64,000 bases of DNA from Methylobacterium amylolyticum (GTDB lineage: Bacteria > Pseudomonadota > Alphaproteobacteria > Rhizobiales > Beijerinckiaceae). The DNA is taken from assembly GCF_030700245.1 (NCBI RefSeq), contig NZ_JAUYZI010000036.1:1-64000 (forward strand). Reading direction: 5' to 3'. The position numbers and the translations under genes were made by a program. This document shows positions 1 to 8,908 of the stretch, one piece after another. The notes under the pieces are model-generated. The model was not told the DNA's origin. It saw nothing but the letters and a program-made list of their open reading frames with translations, and did no database searches. How positions within the stretch are numbered: the first letter of the stretch is position 1; each line of letters opens with the position of its first letter.

Positions 1-2834
1 GCCGCGGTGTCGGCGTATCCGGTGATGAACAGGACCTTGAGGGCGGGGCGGCGGGCGCGGCCGGCATCGGCCATCTGCCGGCCGTTCATGCCCCCGGGCA
101 GGCCGACATCGGTCACCAAGAGGTCGACCCGCACGTCCGAGTGCAGCACCCGCAACCCCGCCGCGCTGTCGCCCGCCTCGATCGCCGTGTAGCCCAGATC
201 CTCCAGAACCTCGGTCACCAGCATCCGCACCGTCGGCTCGTCGTCCACCACCAGGACCGTCTCCCCCCGCTCGGCGCGCGGCGCCGCCCCCGGGCCGGCC
301 ACGGCGGCCGCCGCCTCCGCCGGGCCGTCGTGGCGCGGCAGGTACAGGCACACCCGCGTCCCCCGCCCGGGCGTCGAGGCGATCCGCACCTGCCCGCCCG
401 ACTGCCGGGCGAAGCCGTAGATCATCGACAGGCCCAGCCCCGTGCCCTGGCCGGTCGGCTTGGTGGTGAAGAACGGGTCGAAGGCGCGCGCCACCACCTC
501 CGGGCTCATCCCCGTGCCGGTGTCGGCCACGCACAGCGACAGGTACGCCCCCGGCGGGATCGCGTCGCCGGCCGGGACGTCCCCGGCGCGGGCGGCGGCT
601 TCGTCGAGGCGGCGGTTGGCGGTGACGATGGTGATGCGGCCGCCCTCGGGCATGGCGTCGCGGGCGTTGAGGCAGAGGTTGAGCAGCGCGTTCTCGAGCT
701 GGTGCGGGTCGACCAGCGCCGGCCACAGGTCGGGGTCGGGATCGGTCTCGATGCGCACGGCCGGGCCGACGGTGCGGCGGATCAGCTCCTCCATGCCGGC
801 GACCAGGCGGTTGACGTCGGTGGCGCGGGGGTCGAGCGTCTGGCGGCGGGAGAAGGCGAGCAGGCGGTGGGTGAGGGCGGCGGCGCGCTGGGCGGCGCCT
901 TGCGCGGCGGCCATGTAGCGGTCGACGTCCTTGAGCCGGCCCTGGCCGATGCGGGTCTGCATCAGCTCCAGCGAGCCGGTGATGCCCGCGAGCAGATTGT
1001 TGAAGTCGTGCGCCAGCCCGCCCGTGAGCTGGCCCACCGCCTCCATCTTCTGGGCCTGACGCAGGGCTTCCTCCGCCCGCATCAGCTCCGCCGTGCGCGC
1101 CGCGACGCGGCTCTCCAGCGTGTCGGTGAGCGCCCGGAGCTGGGCGATGGCGCGGTCGCGCTCGGCTTCCGCCGCCCGGCGCCCCTCCACGTCGATCAGC
1201 ACGCCGGGGAAGCGCAGCGGCGTGCCGTCCGGGCCGCGTTCGACCCGCCCGTTCGCCTCCAGCCAGTAGTACTTCCCGTCGGCGCGGCGCACCCGGTACT
1301 GGTGGGCGTAGGGACCGCCGCGGGCGACCGCGTCGGCGATCGCCGCGGCGAGCCCCGGCTTGTCGTCGGGGTGCACCGTCTCGACCACCTGGGCGAGGCT
1401 CAGCCCGTCCCGGCCGAGCGCCGGGTCGAGGCCGAAATTGCGCGCGAACGCCTCGTCGACCGTGAAGCGGTCGCTCGGCAGGTCCCAGACCCACGTTCCG
1501 ATGATCGCCCCGGCCGAGAGGGCGAGCTGCACCCGCTCGGCGTATTCCCGGGCGAGCGCCTCGCTCTCGCGCAGCCGCCGCTCGATCGCCACCCGCTCGG
1601 TCACGTCGAGTTCGGCGACCACGCCGCCGATCACCGCCCCCCCGGCGTCGCGGATCGGCGCGGCGTTGTTGAGGAAGAGCCGACGGCCGCCGCCGTCGAA
1701 GCGCGCGCACTCGACCAACTCGTCGCGCACGGTCTCGCCGCTGCGCAGGGCCCGGGCCATGGCCCAGTCCTCGGCGCGCAGGCGGGCGCCGGTCTCGGGC
1801 CGGTAGCCCACCCAGTCGCCGTACTGCTCCCAGTTCAGGGTCTCGGGGGGCATCCCCCAGATGTCGCGGTTGGCGGCGTTGTCGCGCAGGATCCGCCCGT
1901 CCGCGTCGGCGATGATCACCCCGACCGGCAGCGCTTCCAGGGTCGCGGCGAGGAAGGCCTCACTGCGGCGCAGGCTCTCCTCGGCCTCGCGCCGGGCGGT
2001 GACGTCGCGGTAGAACACGGCCAGCCCCTCCGGCACGGGGTAGGCGCGCATGTCGATCCAGGCCGAGCGCCCGTCGGGCCACGCGTAGCGGTGCTCCAGC
2101 GCCACCGGCACGCCGCCGTCCAGGGCGCGCCGGTAGGCGTCGAGCAGGGCGGGCTCGGCGTCGGGATGGACCTCCGCGTGGGGCCGGCCGACCACCGCCG
2201 CGCGCGGGCGGCGCTCCATCCGCATCGCCTCGGCGTTCATGGCGACGATCCGGAGGTCGCGGTCGATGAGCGCGAACGCCTCGCCCATGTTGTCGAGCAC
2301 GCCCTGCGCCCGGTCGCGCTCGGCGCGCAGTGCCGTCTCCGCCTCCTGCCGCCGCCGCTCGGCGACCACCCGCTCGGTGGTCTCGTTGGTGAAGATGAAC
2401 AGGCCGGCGATCCGGCCGTCGCCGTCGAGCACCCGGGAGTAGGAGAAGGTGAACCACGTGTCGGCGGCGCCGCGGTCGGTGTCGAGCCGCCACGGCAGGT
2501 CGTCGAACCGGCGGCTGCGCCCGGCGAAGGCGTCGTCGATGATCGGCTTCGCCTGCTCCCAGGCGTCGGCCCAGACCCGGTCGAAGCGCTCGCCCGTCGC
2601 CCAGGCGATCCGGGGCCCGAGCAGCGGGATGTAGGTGTCGTTGAAGAAGAAGTGCAGCTCCGGCCCCCAGGCCAGGATCATGCTCTCGGGCGAGTTCAGC
2701 ACGAGGCTGAGCGCGACGCGCAGGGCCTCCGGCCAGCCCTCGGGGGGTCCGAGCGGGTGGCCGGACCAGTTGCGGGCCCGGATCAGCCGGGCGGCCTCGC
2801 CGCCGCCGGCGAGGAAGGGGAGGGCGTCGCTCAT
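1..2834 (-). CDS. Hybrid sensor histidine kinase with several PAS domains (C-terminus cut by window edge)
   Basis: The frame opens with ATG at 2834 and stays open to the left edge, giving about 944 visible codons. It starts MSDALPFLAGGGE. An N-terminal PAS-like region (about residues 1-160) is followed by further PAS segments near residues 175-290, 300-420 and 440-560. A short coiled coil leads to a HisKA H-box, GGLAHDFNNLL, near residue 610. The HATPase part shows an N-box (NLCLNARDAMPEGG, near 718) and the G-boxes GTGM and GTGLGLSMIYGFARQSGG. A receiver domain begins near residue 856 (VLVVDDEP) with its phospho-acceptor Asp in LLVTDVGLP. The HDFNN box and attached receiver are typical of HWE-unrelated soluble hybrid kinases of the NtrB-like PAS type. 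No transmembrane segment is visible, so it is probably cytoplasmic. The signal is unknown. It is divergent from pyk. Only the last part of the receiver is missing. Confidence 0.88.
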   Translation of the reverse strand, partial: MSDALPFLAGGGEAARLIRARNWSGHPLGPPEGWPEALRVALSLVLNSPESMILAWGPELHFFFNDTYIPLLGPRIAWATGERFDRVWADAWEQAKPIIDDAFAGRSRRFDDLPWRLDTDRGAADTWFTFSYSRVLDGDGRIAGLFIFTNETTERVVAERRRQEAETALRAERDRAQGVLDNMGEAFALIDRDLRIVAMNAEAMRMERRPRAAVVGRPHAEVHPDAEPALLDAYRRALDGGVPVALEHRYAWPDGRSAWIDMRAYPVPEGLAVFYRDVTARREAEESLRRSEAFLAATLEALPVGVIIADADGRILRDNAANRDIWGMPPETLNWEQYGDWVGYRPETGARLRAEDWAMARALRSGETVRDELVECARFDGGGRRLFLNNAAPIRDAGGAVIGGVVAELDVTERVAIERRLRESEALAREYAERVQLALSAGAIIGTWVWDLPSDRFTVDEAFARNFGLDPALGRDGLSLAQVVETVHPDDKPGLAAAIADAVARGGPYAHQYRVRRADGKYYWLEANGRVERGPDGTPLRFPGVLIDVEGRRAAEAERDRAIAQLRALTDTLESRVAARTAELMRAEEALRQAQKMEAVGQLTGGLAHDFNNLLAGITGSLELMQTRIGQGRLKDVDRYMAAAQGAAQRAAALTHRLLAFSRRQTLDPRATDVNRLVAGMEELIRRTVGPAVRIETDPDPDLWPALVDPHQLENALLNLCLNARDAMPEGGRITIVTANRRLDEAAARAGDVPAGDAIPPGAYLSLCVADTGTGMSPEVVARAFDPFFTTKPTGQGTGLGLSMIYGFARQSGGQVRIASTPGRGTRVCLYLPRHDGPAEAAAAVAGPGAAPRAERGETVLVVDDEPTVRMLVTEVLEDLGYTAIEAGDSAAGLRVLHSDVRVDLLVTDVGLPGGMNGRQMADAGRARRPALKVLFITGYADTA

Positions 2835-3108
2835 GGATCCTGGGACGGCCTCACCACGGTGGTTCACGAGCGGCGCGCGCCGGCCTCCGCGAGCCGGCCG
2901 CCCTGGCCCGGGCGTACCGCGTGGTCCGGCGGTCGCGCCGCGGCCTAACACCGGCGCGGGCGGAGCGCAAAAATCCGTTGCGGCCCGGGTCAAGGATTCC
3001 CGACCCGGGCCGCCCTTGACGCCGCCGCGCCGCGGATGCTCAGACCCGGGCCGGGCGTGACCCCCGGCGGCACCGGCCCGGCGGGCGGGGCCGCCGGAGG
3101 AAGCCCGC

Positions 3109-4545
3109 TTGAAACGTTCCCGCCGCACCAAGATCGTCGCGACCCTCGGGCCCGCCTCCGACACGCCGGAGATGATCGAGCGGCTGTTCCGCGCGGGCGT
3201 CGACGTGTTCCGGCTCAACATGAGCCACCTGCCCCGGGAGAAGCTGCCGGAGAAGGTCGAGGCGATCCGCGCCGTCGAGCGCGAGGCCAAGCGGCCGATC
3301 GGCATCCTCGTCGACCTCCAGGGCCCGAAGCTCCGGCTCGGGGTGTTCGCCGAGGGCGCGGCGATGCTGGAGGCGGGCGCATCCTTCGTCCTCGACGGCG
3401 ACCCGACCCCGGGCGACGCGGCGCGCTGCCACCTGCCGCATCCCGAGATCCTCTCCGCCCTGGAACCCGGCCACGCGATCCTGCTCGACGACGGCAAGCT
3501 GCGGCTCGCGGTGGTCGAGGTGTCCGAGAACCGCGCGCTCACCCGCGTCGAGGTCGGCGGGCGCATCTCGAACCGCAAGGGCGTGTCGCTGCCCCACACG
3601 GTGGTGCCGCTGCCGGCGATGACCGACAAGGACCGCTCCGACCTGGAGGCGGGCTTGAGCGCGGGCGCCGACTGGATCGCCGTCTCGTTCGTGCAGCGCC
3701 CCGAGGACGTGGCCGAGGTCAGGCGCGTCTGCGCCGGCCGCGCCCTGGTGATGGCCAAGATCGAGAAGCCCCAGGCGCTCACCCGCCTCGACGAGATCAT
3801 CGAGATCTCGGACGGGCTGATGGTCGCCCGCGGCGACCTCGGGGTCGAGATGCCGCTGGAGCAGGTGCCGGGCGTGCAGAAGCGCATCACCCGCGGCGCC
3901 CGCCGCTCCGGCAAGCCGGTGGTGGTAGCCACCCAGATGCTCGAATCGATGATCACCGCCCCGGTGCCGACCCGGGCCGAGGTCTCGGACGTGGCCACCG
4001 CGGTCTACGAGGGCGCCGACGCGGTGATGCTCTCGGCCGAGAGCGCGTCCGGCAGCTATCCCCTCGAAGCGGTGGCGACGATGAACCGGATCGCCGAGCA
4101 GGTGGAGCGGGACACGCTCTACTGGTCGATCATCCGCGCCCAGAACGCCACCCCCGACCAGACGGCGGCCGACGCCATCGCCGCGGCCGCCCACCAGATG
4201 GTCGACGCCCTCGACCTGACCGCGATCATGGCCTGGACCAATTCCGGCTCGACGGTGCTGCGCCTCACCCGCGAGCGGCCGAACGCCTCGGTGATCGCCC
4301 TCACGCCGCGCCGCGAGACCGCCCGGCGCCTCGCCATCGCCTGGGGGGCGCACCCGATCGTCACCAAGGACGCCAGCGACGTGGACGACATGGCCTTCCG
4401 CGCGGCGAAGTTCGCGGTGCGCGAGCGGTTCGCGGCGGTGGGCGACCGGGTGATCGTCGTAGCCGGCCTGCCCTTCGGCACACCCGGTGCGACGAACCTC
4501 GTGCGGCTCACCTTCATCACCCGGGAGCACGCCGAGAAGGCGTGA
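3109..4545 (+). CDS. pyk: Pyruvate kinase
   Basis: This 478-residue protein is a full-length type II-like pyruvate kinase. It converts phosphoenolpyruvate and ADP to pyruvate and ATP in the cytoplasm. The N-terminus (KIVATLGPASDTPEMIERL, then GVDVFRLNMSH) is the canonical opening of the TIM-barrel A domain. The B domain (about 70-170) carries LVDLQGPKLRLG. The catalytic segment MAKIEKPQAL is followed by ISDGLMVARGDLGVEMP and ATQMLESM, which contain the Mg/K-binding and PEP-binding residues. A C-terminal domain of about 130 residues completes the fold. The start is the TTG at 3109 or a nearby codon, giving MKRSRRTK; a GGAGG-like stretch (gccggaggaagcccgc) lies just upstream. It ends ten bases before the convergent hydrolase gene. 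Confidence 0.96.
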   Translation: MKRSRRTKIVATLGPASDTPEMIERLFRAGVDVFRLNMSHLPREKLPEKVEAIRAVEREAKRPIGILVDLQGPKLRLGVFAEGAAMLEAGASFVLDGDPTPGDAARCHLPHPEILSALEPGHAILLDDGKLRLAVVEVSENRALTRVEVGGRISNRKGVSLPHTVVPLPAMTDKDRSDLEAGLSAGADWIAVSFVQRPEDVAEVRRVCAGRALVMAKIEKPQALTRLDEIIEISDGLMVARGDLGVEMPLEQVPGVQKRITRGARRSGKPVVVATQMLESMITAPVPTRAEVSDVATAVYEGADAVMLSAESASGSYPLEAVATMNRIAEQVERDTLYWSIIRAQNATPDQTAADAIAAAAHQMVDALDLTAIMAWTNSGSTVLRLTRERPNASVIALTPRRETARRLAIAWGAHPIVTKDASDVDDMAFRAAKFAVRERFAAVGDRVIVVAGLPFGTPGATNLVRLTFITREHAEKA

Positions 4546-4554
4546 GGCCGGCGC

Positions 4555-5568
4555 TCACCGCCCGGCGGCCGTCTCCGCGAACCGGCCGACCTCCTCGGCC
4601 AGCCGCTCCGGCGCGGTGTAGTGCAGCATGTGCCCGACGCCCGGCAGCAGGACGAGGCGGGCGCCGGGGATCGCCGCGGCGAGGGGCTCAGCCTGCGCAT
4701 CGGGCCGCACGACCGGGTCGGCCGCCCCGGAGACGATCAGGGTCGGGACCCGCAAAGCCCCGTAGCGCGGCGCCTGCGCCGCCAGCGCGGCCGGCAGGGC
4801 GACGAGATCCTGCACGCCGGCGAGCAGGGTGTTGGGCCGCAGCACCAGCGCGGCGCGGGCCCGCTCGCGGTAGACGGCCACCGGCGCCTCGGGCGCGAAC
4901 ACGTTCCGCGCCGCCGCGTCGAGGTAGAGGAGCGCGACCGGCGGGCCGATCGTCCGGCTGAGCAGCCACGCCACCGGCGGGGACAGGGCGAGCCGCCAGA
5001 ACCAGGGCAGGGCGTCGCGGCGGGCGGGGAACGGCATCGCCACCGGCGCGGCGAGCGCGAGGCCCGCCACCCGCTCCGGGTGGTCGAGGGCCAGCGCCAG
5101 GGCCAGGGCGCCCGACCAGGAATGGCCGAACACCACGGCCGGGCCGACGCCCATGCCCGCGAGCGCCTCGGCGATGATCCGCGCCTGCGCGGCGGGGCTG
5201 GCCGCCGCGGCGCCGCCGAGGCGGTCGCTCCAGCCGAAGCCCGGCCGGTCGAAGGCGATCACCCGGAACCCCCTGTCCGCCAGCAGGCCGCCGATCCCCG
5301 CCATCGGGTCGGCGGCGTTGGCCGCGGCGCCGTGCAGCAGCACCACCGGGACCCCGTCCGGAGGCCCCGCCTGGAGCGTGGCGAGCCGGCCGCCCGCGAC
5401 CGGGACGAACGGCCCCGCGGGCGGGTGGAGCGCGGCGACCCGCGCGGCGATGACGAGGCTCGCCGCCGCGCCCGCGGCCAGCGCGAGGCCGGCCAGCACG
5501 ACGGGCAGGGCGAGGAGGACGAGGATTGCGGCGGCCACAGGCCGGACCCGACCCGCGGCCGGGCTCAC
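4555..5568 (-). CDS. Alpha/beta hydrolase, membrane-anchored
   Basis: The 337-residue protein begins with an N-terminal hydrophobic segment (about residues 10-40, AAAILVLLALPVVLAGLAL) that is likely a signal anchor. An alpha/beta-hydrolase fold follows: the HG motif in VVLLHGAAANAADP supplies the oxyanion hole, VIAFDRPGFGWSDR is typical of this fold, the nucleophile elbow is FGHSWSG (Ser), the acid lies in VSGAADPVV and the His in LPGVGHMLHYTAPE. All catalytic elements are present. The substrate cannot be inferred; the fold covers esterases, lipases and BchO-like proteins, but this gene is far from the bch genes. The start overlaps the stop of the upstream TPR gene by four bases, so the two are translationally coupled. 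Confidence 0.85.
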   Translation of the reverse strand: MSPAAGRVRPVAAAILVLLALPVVLAGLALAAGAAASLVIAARVAALHPPAGPFVPVAGGRLATLQAGPPDGVPVVLLHGAAANAADPMAGIGGLLADRGFRVIAFDRPGFGWSDRLGGAAAASPAAQARIIAEALAGMGVGPAVVFGHSWSGALALALALDHPERVAGLALAAPVAMPFPARRDALPWFWRLALSPPVAWLLSRTIGPPVALLYLDAAARNVFAPEAPVAVYRERARAALVLRPNTLLAGVQDLVALPAALAAQAPRYGALRVPTLIVSGAADPVVRPDAQAEPLAAAIPGARLVLLPGVGHMLHYTAPERLAEEVGRFAETAAGR

Positions 5569-6194
5569 AGGTCGCGGCCGTCGACCTCCGGCGCGAGGCG
5601 GTCGACGGCCTCGCGGACCTTCTCCATCTGCGGGTAGAGCCCCTGCGCCCGGCGGAAGGCGGCCAGCGCCCGGGCCTTGTCCTCCATCGACTCGTAGATC
5701 CGGCCGAGCGACGCCCAGGCCTCGAAGTGGCGCGGCTCCAGCACCAGCGCCCGCTGGAGGTCGGCCAGCGCGTCCGCCTTGTCGGACAGGAGCCAGAACA
5801 CCGTCGCGCGCCGGTTCCAGCCCTCGGCCCAGGTCGGCTCCAGCGCCGTCACCCGGTCCATCAGCTCGGCGGCGAGCGGGAAGTCGTGGCTGGTCATCGC
5901 CTGCCGGGCGCGGTCGGTGAGCAGGTCGGCGGTGGCGCTGCCCGAGCGGTCGAGGCGGCGCTCGATCAGCCGGGCGATGCCCTTGGCCTCGGCCGGGTCC
6001 GCGCTGGCCTTCAGGCGGGCGAACAGGTCGTCGAGGCTCGGCGGCTTCGGCGCGGGCTTCTCCGGCGCCTCCCGGTCCGCCTTGCCCGGGCGTCCCCGCT
6101 CGGGCGCGGCCGGCGCGCCGCCCGCAATCAGCACCGCCGCGGCCAGCACCGCCGCGGCGACGAGGAGCGGGCGCAGGAGCGAGGTCGGGATCAT
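5565..6194 (-). CDS. TPR-repeat protein, probably exported
   Basis: This 209-residue protein has an N-terminal hydrophobic stretch (LLVAAAVLAAAVLIAGGAPAA, residues about 10-30), consistent with a Sec signal peptide or anchor. A Pro/Lys/Glu-rich linker is followed by tetratricopeptide repeats between about residues 85 and 195, for example TWAEGWNRRATVFWLLSDKA and HFEAWASLGRIYESMEDKA. TPRs mediate protein-protein contacts, and no catalytic motif is visible. Similar alphaproteobacterial proteins are annotated as tetratricopeptide repeat proteins of unknown role. It is the first gene of a two-gene minus-strand unit with the alpha/beta hydrolase (ATGA-type overlap). Confidence 0.85.
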   Translation of the reverse strand: MIPTSLLRPLLVAAAVLAAAVLIAGGAPAAPERGRPGKADREAPEKPAPKPPSLDDLFARLKASADPAEAKGIARLIERRLDRSGSATADLLTDRARQAMTSHDFPLAAELMDRVTALEPTWAEGWNRRATVFWLLSDKADALADLQRALVLEPRHFEAWASLGRIYESMEDKARALAAFRRAQGLYPQMEKVREAVDRLAPEVDGRDL

Positions 6195-6271
6195 GGCGCG
6201 AGCCTGCGCGCGCCGGGGCCGTCCGTCAACGCGCCCGAGCGACGCGCCGCGCGCGCGACGCGCACGGCAAA

Positions 6272-6299
6272 GCGGCCGCGCCCTCCCGGACGCGGCCGC
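6272..6299 (-). terminator. Hairpin downstream of rpmJ
   Basis: A perfect nine-base-pair stem (gcggccgcg at 6272-6280 pairing with cgcggccgc at 6291-6299) with a ten-base loop lies 40 bases after the rpmJ stop on the minus strand. It is followed by only three T residues, so it is a plausible but weak intrinsic terminator. Confidence 0.45.
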
Positions 6300-6339
6300 C
6301 TCGAACTCGCGATCCGGACCGCCTGCGGCCGGAGAAGGC

Positions 6340-6465
6340 TCAGCCCTGGCGGGCCTTGAAGCGCTTCTGGGTCTTGTTGATGATGTAGACGCGGCCCTTG
6401 CGGCGCACGAGCTGGTTGTCCCGGTGGCGGCCGAGCAGGGACTTGAGGGAGTTGCGGATCTTCAT
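6340..6465 (-). CDS. rpmJ: 50S ribosomal protein L36, zinc-free form
   Basis: This 41-residue protein begins MKIRNSLKSLLGRHRDNQ, carries RRKGRVYIINKTQKRFKARQG at its end and matches bacterial ribosomal protein L36. It contains no cysteine, so it is the C-minus paralogue lacking the Zn ribbon, as is normal in alphaproteobacteria. The ATG at 6465 was chosen because it gives the exact family length; the upstream in-frame extension is not part of the family. The gene is monocistronic, and a hairpin follows it. Confidence 0.95.
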   Translation of the reverse strand: MKIRNSLKSLLGRHRDNQLVRRKGRVYIINKTQKRFKARQG

Positions 6466-6881
6466 CGGTCTCTCGGCCCGGCGGGGCCGCTCGAAAGGGG
6501 GCTTCGGGAACGTCCGGCCGGTCTCGGGACGCGCACCGCGCGCCCGGCGACGACGGCTCAGGCATCGCGGGATGGGCGCGGCCATATCAGGATTCGCCCT
6601 CGCGAGGCAAGCCGGGCCGGACAAGCCGGGCCGGATCCGCGGCGCGCGGCCCCCGCCCGTATTGCACCGGGGGGCCCGTTCCACTACCCGGTGGATCCTG
6701 CCGATGGATCCTGCATCGGCGCGCGGGGCGGCCCGACCGCGAACGGGCCCGGGCCGGGCTCGGCGGAGGCGCCCGGGGGACCGCGCGCATCGCCACCGCG
6801 CCGCGCCGGCGCGAAGCCGGGACGCGAGGGCAGGCGTCCCCGGCCTGCGGATCTGGCGCGCGCCTCAGAACCGGAACCGTC
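6466..6881. other. Divergent intergenic region, rpmJ / kaiC
   Basis: This 416-base region separates divergent rpmJ and kaiC and must hold both promoters. No confident -35/-10 pair was recognised. A tandem 14-base direct repeat (caagccgggccgga at 6608-6621 and 6622-6635) is the only obvious structure. No convincing coding frame is present on either strand. Confidence 0.5.
6608..6635. repeat. 14-base tandem direct repeat
   Basis: Two adjacent exact copies of caagccgggccgga occupy 6608-6621 and 6622-6635 in the rpmJ-kaiC intergenic region. Function unknown; it could arise from slippage. Confidence 0.8.
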
Positions 6882-8570
6882 GTGCCCGAACCCCAAGCCG
6901 TCCCGAAGCTTCCCAAGGCGCCCACCGGCATCGCGGGCTTCGACGAGATCACCTTCGGCGGCCTTCCGGCCGGACGCCCCGCGCTGATCTGCGGCGCCGC
7001 GGGCTGCGGCAAGACGCTGTTCGCGACCACCTTCCTCGTGAACGGGGCGACGCTCTACGGCGAGCCCGGCGTGTTCATGAGCTTCGAGGAGCGGGCGGAG
7101 GATCTGGCCGCCAACGTCGCCTCGCTGGGCTACGACCTCGACGGCCTGATCGCGGCGGGCAAGCTCGCGATCGACCACGTCCGCGTCGAGCGCAGCGAGA
7201 TCGAGGAGACCGGCGAGTACGACCTGGAGGGCCTGTTCATCCGCCTCGGCTTCGCGGTCGACAGCGTCGGCGCCAAGCGCGTGGTGCTCGACACGATCGA
7301 GACGCTGTTTTCCGGCTTCACCGACCCGTCGCTGCTCAGGGCCGAGCTGCGCCGCCTGTTCGGCTGGATCAAGGATCGGGGGCTCACGGCGGTCATCACC
7401 GGCGAGCGGGGCGACGGCCAGCTCACCCGCCAGGGCCTGGAGGAGTACGTCTCCGACTGCGTGGTGCTGCTCGACAACCGCGTGGCGGACCAGATCACCA
7501 CCCGCCGCCTGCGGGTCGTGAAGTACCGCGGCTCGGCCCACGGCACCAACGAGTACCCGTTCCTGATCGACGAGGGCGGCATCAGCGTCCTGCCGGTCAC
7601 CTCGGCCGACCTGAACTACGGGGTGGCGGAGGGGGTGATCTCGTCGGGCGTCGCCGGCCTCGACGCGATGCTCGGCCCCGGCGGGTTCTACCGCGGCACC
7701 AGCGTCCTGATCTCGGGTGAGGCGGGCACCGGCAAGACCATGCTGTCGTCGAGCCTGATCGACGCCGCCTGCGCCCGCGGCGAGCGCTGCCTCTCCTTCG
7801 TGTTCGAGGAGAGCGGCGCGCAGATCTGCCGCAACGCCCGCTCCATCGGCCTCGACCTCGCCCGCCACGAGGCGAGCGGTCTCCTGCGCTTCGAGGCGGC
7901 GCGCCCGACCCTGTTCGGGCTGGAGATGCACCTCGCGCGCATGCACCGCGACATCGACCGGTTCCGTCCAGACGTGGTGGTGATCGACCCGCTCTCGGCC
8001 CTGCGCGGCCCGACGAGCGAGTTGCAGGCGACCCTGCTGCGGATGATCGACCTCCTGAAGGGCCGCGGCATCACCGCGGTGTTCACCAGCCTGCGCCAGG
8101 AGGGCGTCGTCGAGGCCGCCGACGATCTCGGCGTGTCCTCGCTGATGGACACGTGGATCAAGCTGCTCAACGTCGAGGCGAACGGCGAGCGCACCCGGAC
8201 GCTCTACGTCATCAAGGCGCGCGGCATGAGCCACTCGCACCAGGTGCGGGAGTTCCTGATGTCGGGGGACGGGATCCGGCTGGTCGACGCCTACATGGGC
8301 CCCGCCGGGGTCCTGACCGGCACGGCCCGCCTCGTGCAGGAGGCGCACGAGCGGGCGGAATCCCTGCGCCGCCGGCAGGAGACGGAGCGGCGCGTCCGCG
8401 ACGCGGCGCGGCGGCGCGCGGCGATCGAGCGCCAGATCGCCGAACTGCACGCCGGCCTCGACGCGGTGGCGGACGAGGAGCGCCTGCTGCGGGACGAGGA
8501 CGCGCTGCGCGAGACGGCGCTGGCGGACGAGCGGGACGAGCTGCGGGCGAGACGGAGCAGGGCGGAATGA
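6882..8570 (+). CDS. kaiC: KaiC-family ATPase with a C-terminal coiled coil
   Basis: The 562-residue protein has two tandem RecA-like KaiC domains. CI (about 12-240) has Walker A GAAGCGKT (38-45) and catalytic Glu pair E69-E70 in MSFEERAED. CII (about 250-475) has Walker A GEAGTGKT (279-286) and Glu pair E309-E310 in FVFEES. The cyanobacterial phosphorylation pair Ser431/Thr432 aligns with Ser419-Ser420 in GVSSLMDTWIKL, so both acceptors could be Ser. Residues about 485-562 form a charged coiled coil (RRRQETERRVRDAARRRAA) instead of the cyanobacterial A-loop tail. It likely acts as an autophosphorylating ATPase in a timer or stress-signalling system without KaiA. The start is GTG at 6882. The stop overlaps the kaiB start (ATGA), making the four-gene kai operon translationally coupled. 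Confidence 0.95.
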   Translation: MPEPQAVPKLPKAPTGIAGFDEITFGGLPAGRPALICGAAGCGKTLFATTFLVNGATLYGEPGVFMSFEERAEDLAANVASLGYDLDGLIAAGKLAIDHVRVERSEIEETGEYDLEGLFIRLGFAVDSVGAKRVVLDTIETLFSGFTDPSLLRAELRRLFGWIKDRGLTAVITGERGDGQLTRQGLEEYVSDCVVLLDNRVADQITTRRLRVVKYRGSAHGTNEYPFLIDEGGISVLPVTSADLNYGVAEGVISSGVAGLDAMLGPGGFYRGTSVLISGEAGTGKTMLSSSLIDAACARGERCLSFVFEESGAQICRNARSIGLDLARHEASGLLRFEAARPTLFGLEMHLARMHRDIDRFRPDVVVIDPLSALRGPTSELQATLLRMIDLLKGRGITAVFTSLRQEGVVEAADDLGVSSLMDTWIKLLNVEANGERTRTLYVIKARGMSHSHQVREFLMSGDGIRLVDAYMGPAGVLTGTARLVQEAHERAESLRRRQETERRVRDAARRRAAIERQIAELHAGLDAVADEERLLRDEDALRETALADERDELRARRSRAE

Positions 8571-8908
8571 GCGGCGACATCTCCCAGGCCGGCGAACCGG
8601 AGGCGGATCCCGACGGCGATCCCGGCCACTACCACCTGCGCCTCTACGTCGCCGGGCAGACCGCCAAGTCGCTCGCCGCCATGAAGAACCTCCAGCGGTT
8701 CTGCGAGGAGCACCTCGCGGGGCGCTACGACATCGAGGTCGTGGACCTGATGAAGAACCCGCAGCTCGCGGCCGGGGACCAGATCCTGGCGATCCCGACC
8801 CTGGTGCGGCGCCTGCCCTCGCCGCTGAAGCGGATCATCGGCGACCTGTCCAACACCGAGAAGGTGCTCGTCGGGCTCGACATCCGCCCGAAGGACGACC
8901 GGCCTTGA
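8567..8908 (+). CDS. kaiB: KaiB (first copy)
   Basis: This 113-residue protein matches KaiB, the thioredoxin-like fold-switching partner of KaiC. The core from about residue 20 reads LRLYVAGQTAKSLAAMKNL, followed by CEEHLAGRYDIEVVDLMKNP, the conserved ILAIPTLVRRLP with its cis-Pro and GDLSNTEKVLVGLDIRP. The acidic 20-residue N-terminal extension (GEPEADPDGDPG) is longer than in cyanobacterial KaiB. It starts within the kaiC stop (ATGA) and its stop overlaps the second kaiB start. Binding to post-phosphorylation KaiC is inferred from the family. Confidence 0.94.
   Translation: MSGDISQAGEPEADPDGDPGHYHLRLYVAGQTAKSLAAMKNLQRFCEEHLAGRYDIEVVDLMKNPQLAAGDQILAIPTLVRRLPSPLKRIIGDLSNTEKVLVGLDIRPKDDRP

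Noticed and set aside
141..2948. Long open frame of 935 codons on the plus strand
   Set aside because: It lies antisense to the hybrid histidine kinase, whose motifs are clear on the minus strand; long opposite frames are normal in such GC-rich DNA.
4555..5568. BchO, the magnesium-chelatase-associated hydrolase
   Set aside because: The fold matches, but it is far from bch genes, has an N-terminal anchor and is coupled to a TPR gene; a generic hydrolase is the safer call.
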